From CAWIVH01 sp963839475 (GTDB lineage Bacteria; Acidobacteriota; UBA6911): 64,000 bases of DNA. Under the pieces are notes generated by a model. It made no database searches, had not been told where the DNA came from, and saw nothing but the letters and a program-made list of their open reading frames with translations. Made by a program: the position numbers and the translations under genes. This document shows positions 17,123 through 24,533 of the stretch, piece after piece. Location of the stretch: assembly GCA_963839475.1 (NCBI GenBank), contig CAWIVH010000017.1:434001-498000 (forward strand). The letters run 5' to 3'. The stretch's first letter is position 1. Every line of letters begins with the position of its first letter.

Positions 17123-17635
17123 ATGAGAAAAAGCATGTGCATGAATCCGTTGTGGATGATGTGGAACTGGTCTCCGATGGCCATGATGACCTGTGCTCCG
17201 CGCGCGAAACAAGCGGAAGTCGATCTCAAAGACGTCGTTGAGACCGCCGCCGGGGACGCCTCATTCCAGACGCTGCTCAAGGCCGCCGGGGCTGCCGGTC
17301 TGGCCGAGGTTTTGAAGGGCACGGGGCCTTTCACGGTGTTTGCCCCGACCGACCCGGCCTTTGCCGCGCTGCCGGCGGGAACCCTTGAAGAGCTGCTCAA
17401 GCCCGAGAACAAAGCACGGCTGGCCGACCTGCTCAAGTATCATGTCGCGCCGGGTCGAATCCTGGCCTCGGAAGTTGTCCGGCTGCGCTCCGTTCGGAGC
17501 CTCAACGGCAGAGACCTGCCGATCCGTGCTCAGGGTGGGGTGGTCTTGATCGATGACGTCCGCATAGCGAAAACGGACCTTCTGTGCAGCAACGGGATTA
17601 TTCATGTCCTCGACGGCGTGCTTCTTCCGAAGTAG
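17123..17635 (+). CDS. Fasciclin (FAS1) domain protein with Met-rich N-terminus
   Basis: A 170-residue protein with a single FAS1 domain (about residues 38-170): conserved TGPFTVFAPTDPAFAALPAG (H1 region), LKYHVAPGRI (YH motif) and NGIIHVLDGVLLP (H2 region). FAS1 domains mediate adhesion or protein interaction outside the cytoplasm. Unusually, the first 35 residues contain about seven methionines and three tryptophans plus two cysteines (MCMNPLWMMWNWSPMAMMTC) and do not form a standard signal peptide, so export is uncertain; a metal-binding role for the Met/Cys cluster is speculative. A second FAS1 gene lies at 23.25 kb. Confidence 0.85.
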   Translation: MRKSMCMNPLWMMWNWSPMAMMTCAPRAKQAEVDLKDVVETAAGDASFQTLLKAAGAAGLAEVLKGTGPFTVFAPTDPAFAALPAGTLEELLKPENKARLADLLKYHVAPGRILASEVVRLRSVRSLNGRDLPIRAQGGVVLIDDVRIAKTDLLCSNGIIHVLDGVLLPK

Positions 17636-17838
17636 GCCAATAAGGCGCCTCGCGATTAACGATGCGGGCCGAGGGGAGACGGTTCGCAATGTAACCCCTT
17701 GGCCCGTATGCGATGTCAGTGCGAAGATATCCATCCACGCGACAATCCGCTGACTGACTCGCCAAACTGACTACCAGGGATCCGCACCGGGTGTCGATGG
17801 TTTCCATGGCTTATGTAACGTGCACGGTGGGACATGCA

Positions 17839-17967
17839 CTACAGGACTTTGGCGGATATGACGTAACTGAGCCATGACACGCCGCCGCATAGTACCGTGC
17901 CCCAGATCAAGTCCGCGACGGTGACGATCACCGGCCAGTCTCGGATCTTGGCAAGATTGGTCAGAAG
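17839..17967 (-). pseudogene. C-terminal remnant of a DUF2177-type membrane protein
   Basis: The minus frame gives LLTNLAKIRDWPVIVTVADL and IWGTVLCGGVSWLSYVISAK, which resembles the end of DUF2177 family integral membrane proteins (LTNLATL..WP..VT..D..WGT). The usual upstream membrane helices are absent; the sequence before it does not continue the family. I read it as a remnant of a gene of the island. The rest of this roughly 440-base gap (17636-18073) shows nothing recognisable. Confidence 0.45.
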
Positions 17968-18073
17968 GACGGCCTGATGACCATGCTTTTCAGTTGGCCG
18001 GCTTTCAGTCAATCCAACTTGAACGAATCTGTCCGGCTTGGAGGTGATCACGATCGGATTTCGGGAGGTGTGT

Positions 18074-18802
18074 ATGGCAGGTAAGATCTTGATCTATGGC
18101 GCATCTGGTGGGATCGGCTCGGCCACGGCGAGAACTCTCCATGCTCGCGGCTATAATCTTCATCTCGTGGGCCGTGGCGCGGACAAGTTGGCCGCCATCG
18201 GCCGAGAGCTTGGCGCTGGATTCACTGTCGGCGATGTATTGGATGGAAATGTATTCGCCCGCGTTTCACAGGAGGCCGGCGAGCGCCTGGATGGTCTCGT
18301 CTATGCTGTGGGTACGATCACCCTGAAGCCTATCCATCGACTCGCCGAGGCCGATTTCCTGCACGACTTCCGGGTGAATGCCATGGGCGCTGCACTTGCC
18401 ATTCAGGCAGCGGCCCCGGCATTGAAGAAAGCGGACGGCGTAGCTTCGGTAGTGTTGTTTTCGAGCGTCGCGGCACTACAGGGATTCACCTTTCATGCTT
18501 CCATCGGCATGGCCAAAGCTGCCATTGGAGGACTGACGCTTTCACTGGCGACTGAACTTGCGCCAAAGGTGCGCGTCAATGCGATTGCGCCTTCGCTCAC
18601 GCGCACACGACTGGCTGACACCATCCTTTGCAATGACCAGACGGCTGCGGCAATCGCCGGACTGCATGCGTTGCAGCGACTGGGCGAGCCCCAGGACATC
18701 GCCGCTCTCGCCTCATTCCTGATTTCTCCCGAAGCGGCTTGGATCACGGGACAGATCATCGGTGTCGATGGCGGCCGCTCAAGCCTGCGGACCAAAGGCT
18801 GA
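18074..18802 (+). CDS. Short-chain dehydrogenase/reductase family protein lacking the catalytic Tyr
   Basis: A 242-residue SDR. The Rossmann motif is ILIYGASGGIGSATA (residues 4-18), with NAMG, then VVLFSSVAALQG holding the usual Ser, and a C-terminal VDGG. The expected YxxxK is HASIGMAK: the Lys is kept but the Tyr position is Ile. SDRs near photolyase genes sometimes carry this substitution (from memory), so it may define an atypical or non-enzymatic subfamily. The start ATG at 18074 has GGGAGGTG just upstream. It precedes the LOV-phosphatase gene on the same strand with a 190-base gap. Confidence 0.88.
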   Translation: MAGKILIYGASGGIGSATARTLHARGYNLHLVGRGADKLAAIGRELGAGFTVGDVLDGNVFARVSQEAGERLDGLVYAVGTITLKPIHRLAEADFLHDFRVNAMGAALAIQAAAPALKKADGVASVVLFSSVAALQGFTFHASIGMAKAAIGGLTLSLATELAPKVRVNAIAPSLTRTRLADTILCNDQTAAAIAGLHALQRLGEPQDIAALASFLISPEAAWITGQIIGVDGGRSSLRTKG

Positions 18803-18990
18803 CGGATGATCGCAGACCACAGATCGTGGAGGAACAATAGGTGTTCCTGAACGGACTGGAACGTTCATCAGTGTGAAACAGGTTAAAATGGAACGACGAT
18901 TCAGCGAACGCGGCTGGGTGTAATCAACAGATGAAGCGACTATAGGCCGAATGGTTACCTGGGGAGAGGAAATGAGCGCGGGCGAGAAAG

Positions 18991-20253
18991 ATGAGAAAAA
19001 GGCCGGCAAAGAAGCCCAACTCAGTGAATACCGATGGACAGAGAGAGCAAGTAGCGCTCAAAGACAGGGCGCTCTCGGCCGCCGCTGAGGGTATCACCAT
19101 TTCGGATGCGCGACTCCCCGCGAATCCCCTGATCTATGCCAACTCGGGATTCGAACGGCTGACAGGTTACTCTGTCGAGTCGATCATCGGCAAAAACTGC
19201 CGCTTTCTCCAGGGACCTGGAACGGATCCCGCGGCGGCGGAAGAAATCCGGCGCGCCTTGCGGGAGCAGCGCGAGTGCGTGGTGGAAATCTTGAATTACC
19301 GCAAAGACGGAACCCCTTTTTGGAACCGGCTGTCGATCACACTGGTCAGGGATGCAGATCATACGGTTACGCACTATATCGGCGTGCAGACCGACATCAC
19401 TGCGAGGAAAAATGCGGAAGACGCTTTGCGCCGGGACAAGGAGGAGCTGGAAGTCGCCAATTGCCGGATGAAGATGGAATTGGAAAATGCGGCACTCATT
19501 CAGCGGACCCTGCTTCCACCGGCCCGCCTCTTGATGCCGGGAGCAAACCTGGCCTGGATTTTTCATCCCTGCGACGAATTGGCCGGAGATACCCTGAACT
19601 TCATCCCGCTGGATGACGAGCGCGTTGTGCTCTACGTCATCGATGTGTCCGGACACGGCGTAAGCGCTGCGCTTCTGTCCGTTACACTTCACCACCTGCT
19701 CGCCTCTCCGCCGGCACAATTTCCGGCCTTTCCTCAGAATACGGAAAGCGAGTCGCGCTTCGACATCAGTTCACCGTCTGAAGTCGCGAAGCAACTCAAC
19801 CGGCGTTTCCCGATGGAAAGCGAGAGGTTGCAGTATTTCAGCATGATTTATGGAATCCTCCATTTGCGCAGCGGACACTTCCGTTATGTCTCGGCAGGAC
19901 ACCCTGCCCCGGTGGTTCTGCCGCGCGATGGCCGGCCGTTTTTGCTTCCCAATCAGGGATTTCCAATTGGTTTGATTCCGGATGTGGAATATCCGGAGGA
20001 GTCATTTGTTCTCAGTCCGGGCGACCGGCTTTTTATCTTCACCGACGGTTTCATCGAGGCGTCCGACAGCAGCGGCCAGGAGTACGGTGCCGGAGGTCTC
20101 CTGGATGCAATCGCAGGCAGCCGCTCTCTCTCACTTCAAAGCACTCTCAATTATCTGCTGGAGTCTCTCAAATGCTGGCATCGGGATCCCCGTTTCCGGG
20201 ATGATCTCTCCATGTTGGGGGTCGAATACACCGGAGATGCTCAGCTTGCGTGA
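18991..20253 (+). CDS. Blue-light receptor: LOV domain joined to SpoIIE-type serine phosphatase
   Basis: A 420-residue protein. Residues about 25-140 form a PAS domain of the LOV class: GKNCRFLQG has the flavin-adduct cysteine (Cys70), followed by ILNYRKDGTPFWNRLSI and HYIGVQTDIT. A coiled linker (about 140-180) leads to a PP2C/SpoIIE phosphatase with the metal aspartates in DELAGD (about 195), VIDVSGHGVSAALL (about 217), FTDGFIEA (about 351) and RDDLSML (about 408). It should dephosphorylate a protein partner in response to blue light. An upstream ATG at 18972 has a better ribosome site (GGGGAGAGG) and would join this frame if one base near 19000 were removed (18972-20253 is 3n+1 long), so the true start may be there. 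Confidence 0.9.
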   Translation: MRKRPAKKPNSVNTDGQREQVALKDRALSAAAEGITISDARLPANPLIYANSGFERLTGYSVESIIGKNCRFLQGPGTDPAAAEEIRRALREQRECVVEILNYRKDGTPFWNRLSITLVRDADHTVTHYIGVQTDITARKNAEDALRRDKEELEVANCRMKMELENAALIQRTLLPPARLLMPGANLAWIFHPCDELAGDTLNFIPLDDERVVLYVIDVSGHGVSAALLSVTLHHLLASPPAQFPAFPQNTESESRFDISSPSEVAKQLNRRFPMESERLQYFSMIYGILHLRSGHFRYVSAGHPAPVVLPRDGRPFLLPNQGFPIGLIPDVEYPEESFVLSPGDRLFIFTDGFIEASDSSGQEYGAGGLLDAIAGSRSLSLQSTLNYLLESLKCWHRDPRFRDDLSMLGVEYTGDAQLA

Positions 20254-20449
20254 GGGCTTGCGGTCGCCGCGGCTGCTTCGACCATGCTTCGGGAGGTGAA
20301 GAGAAGTTCCAGGAGCCTATTGGGCGGCCAGGACGCCGGGGCCCTATCAGAGGAATCGGAGCACACAGCGGTGCCTGCCCCCGGAGGTGAGGCTCAGTTG
20401 TTCCGGTATCTTCATTTGGATATGGATTGGAGGTCCTGTGGATCTGGTG

Positions 20450-21894
20450 ATGAAAGAAAAATCGAGTGTTTTGTTGACCGGAGCGACTGGCTATGTCGGC
20501 GGCCGACTGGGCAAAGCCCTGGAGGCCGCGGGAACCTCCCTGCGATGCCTTGCGCGCCGGCCCGAGTATCTGGCTGCACGTGTCGGCCCTGGGACGGAAA
20601 TCATCCAGGGCGATGTGCTGGATTGTCCGTCGCTCGACCGGGCGCTCTCTGGAGTCCACACCGCCTACTATCTCATCCACTCCATGGGATCGGCGGGGCG
20701 CTTCGAGGAGCAGGACCGGAAGGGGGCGGAGAATTTCGGCAAGGCCGCACGGAACGCCGGCGTTCAACGGATCATCTATCTCGGGGGGCTGGGCGAAACT
20801 CGTTCCGGTCTTTCGCCTCATCTGCGCAGCCGCCATGAAACGGGTGAGGTGTTGCGCGCATCCGGGGTTCCGGTGATCGAGTTCCGCGCTGCCATCGTCC
20901 TGGGCTCGGGCAGTCTATCCTATGAGATGATCCGGGCGCTCGTGGAGCGATTGCCGGTCATGATCTGCCCGCGCTGGGTTCGGGTGCGGACACAGCCCAT
21001 CGCCATCGAGGATGTCATCGCCTACCTGACGGCCGCGCTGGATTTGCCGTGCGGCGCAAGCCGCATCTTCGAGATCGGGGGCGCAGACCAGGTGTCCTAT
21101 GCCGAGATCATGCTGGAGTATGCCCGGCAGCGCGGCCTGCGCCGCCTGTTGATCCCCGTGCCGTTTCTGACCCCTTACCTCTCCAGCCTGTGGTTGGGAC
21201 TGACGACTTCTGTTTACGCGGGTGTCGGCAAAAAATTGATCGAAAGCCTGCGCAATCCCACGGTGGTGACGGATCCGTCGGCGCGCGAGATATTCCCGAT
21301 CCAGCCGATGGGTCTGCGGCTGGCGATCGAGCGTGCCAGGCACAACGAGGATCGGGAATTTGCCGTCACCCGCTGGTCGGACGCCGGCTCTGCCGCCGGC
21401 GCGCTGCGATCCTGGGCAGGCGTGCAGCTGGGTACTCGCCTGATCGATACGCGCAGCGTGCATGTCGCCGCCCCGCCCGCAGCCGCCTTTGCTCCGATCC
21501 GGAGGATCGGCGGCAAGAGCGGCTGGTACTATGCCGACTGGCTGTGGCGTGCCCGGGGATTCATCGACCTCTTGCTGGGCGGCGTCGGGCTGCGCCGCGG
21601 GCGGCGCGACCCCGAGCAGCTCGCCGTTGGCGATGTGGTGGACTTCTGGCGCGTTGAGGCCTACAGCCGGATCAGCGGCTGCGGTTGTGGGCCGAGATGA
21701 AGGTTCCGGGGCGCGCCTGGCTGGAGTTCGAGGTGCAGGCCGATGCGGATGGACGCGGGTCCACCATCCGGCAGGTTGCGGTCTTTGATCCGGCCGGGCT
21801 GCTCGGCCAGATTTACTGGTACGGCATCTATCTCTTGCATGCTCGGGTGTTCGAGGGAATGCTGCAGGGCATCGCGAGCCGAGTGGAGAAATGA
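20450..21894 (+). CDS. NAD(P)-binding epimerase-like protein with C-terminal DUF2867, frameshifted
   Basis: Rossmann start VLLTGATGYVGGRLGKALEA, then YYLIHSMGS and the extended-SDR/NmrA-like body, then a C-terminal DUF2867 domain (GKSGWYYADWLWRARGFIDL). Near base 21668 one base appears deleted: the first frame ends at 21700 with an unrelated tail, while the next frame continues DQRLRLWAEMKVPGRAWLEF to the TGA at 21892-21894; the total length is 3n+2, as expected. The frameshift may be real or an error. GTG codons at 20438 and 20447 are alternative starts; GGAGG lies at 20429-20433. Its ATGA overlap with the next epimerase relic shows an operon. Confidence 0.8.
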
Positions 21895-22873
21895 GAATAC
21901 TCGTAACGGGCGCTACCGGATTCATCGGCTACGAGGTCGCGCGTCAGCTGGCGGCGGCCGGGACGAGAGCCGCCTTATGGTCAGCCGGCCCGAACGGGGC
22001 AGGCTGCTGGCGGGGCTGGACGCGGAGCTGGTGCAGGGAGACTGACCCGACCGGCCAGCCTCGCCCGCGCGGTCGCAGGCATGGACGCGGTCATTCACCT
22101 CGGAGCCCGCGCGACGTTTGAGGACATCTCCATGCTGCGGCCCACCATCGTCGACGGAACCTTGGCCTTGCCGGAGGCGGCGGCATCGGCAGGGGTGCGG
22201 ACCTTTGTATACGCCAGCAGTCTGCTCGTTTACGGGAGCAGTCCCATGCGCAATCGGGCCGGGCAACACCGGCCCTGCCGCAGCTGGATTACGGGCGCGC
22301 AAAAGTCGAGGCCGAGGCGGCACTGGCATCCGCGGCCGCGCGCAGCCGGCATGCAAGGTGGCGGTCTTGAGACTGCCGCACGTTTATGGGGCGCGCGATC
22401 TCATGTTCGAGCAAATACGGCGCGGGCACCTCTTCCTGCCGGGCCAAGGCCACAATCTCTACGCCCACATGCACGTCGCGGACGCGGCCCGCGTCCTGAT
22501 CGAAACCGCGAAACAGGCCTGGACGGGGATGTCCCCCCTGGCCGACACACTCTCCACCACCTGGCGCGATTTTATCGGCGTGATAGGTGATCACTACTCG
22601 CGATTCCGAACATATTGGATCCCCTCCTGGCTGGCGCTCTCCACCACGGCGGCGATAGGCGCGGTGTTGTCGCGGCGGAAACAGCCCACCATCATGACGC
22701 CCGGATCCGTCATCGGGTTCAACTTGAACCTCCCTGTCGAGCCCGGACTCGTGTGGAACGATCTCGGGATCGCGCCGCGCTATCCGACGGTGTACGAGGG
22801 CATACCCGCGGCACTGGACGAGTGCGTGGCGTTCCGTTGGCGGCATCCCGTGTTTGACCGGAACGGCTGGTGA
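21891..22873 (+). pseudogene. Second NAD-dependent epimerase, broken by several frameshifts
   Basis: Starts MRILVTGATGFIGYEVARQL with an ATGA overlap to the preceding gene. The protein continues only by changing frame at least four times: near 21978 (to RPERGRLLAGLDAELVQGD), near 22043 (to GMDAVIHLGARATFEDI and TFVYASSLLVYGSS), near 22255 (to LDYGRAKVEAEAALASAAA) and near 22345 (to VAVLRLPHVYGARDLMFEQI). The last frame runs to 22873. The conserved Tyr-Lys pair is in DYGRAK. So many shifts in 1 kb, while the SDR just upstream is clean, argue for true decay rather than read error alone. Confidence 0.75.
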
Positions 22874-22893
22874 GCGCCCAGGATCGATCCCCC

Positions 22894-22974
22894 TGCTGGC
22901 GTAAGAACCCTCGGTTGGCGAATGATCTCTCCATGCCGGGCGCCGAAAGCACGCGAGACGCTCAAACCGCCTGA
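22894..22974 (+). pseudogene. C-terminal remnant of a second LOV/SpoIIE-type phosphatase
   Basis: Twenty-six codons and a stop read CWRKNPRLANDLSMPGAEST then RDAQTA. The intact LOV-phosphatase gene ends CWHRDPRFRDDLSMLGVEYT then GDAQLA: about 15 of 26 residues agree, in the same order and with the stop at the same place. Nothing of the rest of such a gene precedes it; it follows directly on the broken epimerase. The following 278 bases to the fasciclin gene are AT-rich promoter-like DNA. Confidence 0.65.
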
Positions 22975-23252
22975 GAACTCCGCAGAGGATCCCGCGACAG
23001 GCCATCAGCTTAAATTGGATTGCCATCTGATGCATGGTGCCCGGATAAATGAAGCAAAAAATGGTCGGCGAGCAGGGTTATTTCAACTGATTTGATCTTG
23101 GAGAAAATACTGTCTTGGAAATTGATCGTAGTTCACATATTAATTGCATAATATGAAAATAAATTTGCATATTGGTCAATGATCCCCTAAGATTCTAACT
23201 GTGCGGTTGAGAATGTAAATCAACAAATTGAATGACTCGGGGGATAAAGAAC

Positions 23253-23753
23253 ATGAAGAGTTTCAAGGGAGTATCGATTCTTGCAGCGGTGGCGGTTTTT
23301 TGCCTCGCGCTGGTTGCAGCACCTGCCATTTCCGCAGCTGAGGCGGGCAAGGACATCGTGGATACCGCGGTGGCGGCCGGGCAGTTCAACACTCTGGCGA
23401 AAGCCCTTCAGGCGGCCGGCCTGGTGGACACACTCAAGGGGGCGGGGCCCTTCACGGTTTTCGCTCCGACGGATGAGGCGTTTGCAAAACTCCCGGCGGG
23501 AACGTTGGAAGCCCTTCTGAAAGACATCCCGAAGTTGAAGGGAATCCTGACCTACCACGTCGTTGCCGGCAAGGTGATGGCAGCGGATGTGGTCAAGCTG
23601 AAGTCCGCCAAGACGGTGAACGGCCAGTCGGTAAGCATAATGGCCAAAGGCGGCAAGGTGATGGTGGACAGTGCCAACGTAACCAAGACCGACATCGAGA
23701 CGAGCAACGGCGTGATTCACGTGATCGACTCGGTCATGTTGCCGAAAAAGTAA
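23253..23753 (+). CDS. Secreted fasciclin (FAS1) domain protein
   Basis: A 166-residue protein: a standard signal peptide (MKSFKGVSILAAVAVFCLAL to PAISAAEAG) followed by one FAS1 domain with AGPFTVFAPTDEAFAKLPAG, LTYHVVAGKV and NGVIHVIDSVMLPKK. It acts outside the cytoplasm, probably in adhesion or matrix binding. Closely related to the FAS1 domain at 17.1 kb but with an ordinary signal peptide in place of the Met-rich segment. The start at 23253 has GGGGGA upstream. A strong intrinsic terminator follows, so it is a single-gene transcript. Confidence 0.93.
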   Translation: MKSFKGVSILAAVAVFCLALVAAPAISAAEAGKDIVDTAVAAGQFNTLAKALQAAGLVDTLKGAGPFTVFAPTDEAFAKLPAGTLEALLKDIPKLKGILTYHVVAGKVMAADVVKLKSAKTVNGQSVSIMAKGGKVMVDSANVTKTDIETSNGVIHVIDSVMLPKK

Positions 23754-23776
23754 ACCAAGCGTGCGATTGACGCAGG

Positions 23777-23817
23777 GAAACGGCCCCTCGGAAACATTCC
23801 GAAGGGGCCGTTTTCTT
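23777..23817 (+). terminator. Intrinsic terminator after the fasciclin gene
   Basis: GC-rich hairpin with arms ACGGCCCCTCGG and CCGAAGGGGCCGT (small mismatch) around a short loop, followed by TTTTCTTTC. It starts about 25 bases after the stop codon. Confidence 0.9.
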
Positions 23818-24032
23818 TCGTTTGTATGATCTCATGGATCTTTTGCGATGCCTGCTTATGACCGCATAAGTGGTTACAGCATCTTCTCAGTTCGGGCGGA
23901 GCGCTTGATGTGTTTGTTTGTCAACTTCAGAATCCCGGCGCGAATTGTCCGGCTGAAGTCTGAAGTATTGAGCTGGTGGGAGATTCTCGCGTCTGGGACG
24001 GTCAAGGGCGTTGTAGAATTGGGTGAAAGAAG

Positions 24033-24425
24033 ATGGACAGATGGCCAATCAAGGTGCTGTTCGATGGTGAATGTCCCTTGTGCCAGAGGGAAATGCGTTT
24101 CCTTGGTCGACTGGACCGAGGACGAAATCGGATCGTAATCGACGACATCACCGCTACCGGTTTTGACCCGATCCAATATGGTGTCACGATGCGCGAGCTG
24201 ATGGGGCAAATCCACGGAGTGCTTCAGGACGGGAGTCTTGTGAAGGGAATGGAAGTCATCCGTCGCGCATATGACGCAGTCGGGCTTGGCTGGCTGCTGG
24301 CACCGACGAGATGGCCTGTCTTGCGATCTATATCTGATGCCGCCTATGCCTGGTTCGCGCGAAATCGCCTTCGTCTGACCGGACGAACCGAGGAGTGTGA
24401 TTCCGGGCGTTGCCGCCTTCCATAG
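24033..24425 (+). CDS. DCC-family thiol-disulfide oxidoreductase (DUF393)
   Basis: A 130-residue protein. The N-terminus VLFDGECPLCQREMRFL holds the family's DxxCxxC motif (Cys14, Cys17), a thioredoxin-like redox centre; GMEVIRRAYDAVGLGW is the conserved second helical part and the end ARNRLRLTG is typical of the family. Such proteins are predicted to exchange thiols and disulfides, with unknown partners. The first half is preceded by about 215 bases with no recognised gene. It stands tail-to-tail with the PEP-utilising enzyme gene. Confidence 0.9.
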   Translation: MDRWPIKVLFDGECPLCQREMRFLGRLDRGRNRIVIDDITATGFDPIQYGVTMRELMGQIHGVLQDGSLVKGMEVIRRAYDAVGLGWLLAPTRWPVLRSISDAAYAWFARNRLRLTGRTEECDSGRCRLP

Positions 24426-24533
24426 ACTGTCCCGGCGATATTCAGGGATCCGCCACTTTTTCTCCGCAACGGAGAGGGAGGCGGTCAATGACTCTGCGCA
24501 ATGCCAGGACAGTTTCTGTATGCATTATGCCTC

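Noticed and set aside
20915..21925. A 336-codon minus-strand frame opposite the DUF2867 epimerase
   Set aside because: Pro/Arg-rich composition typical of antisense frames, and the plus-strand epimerase is clearly the gene.
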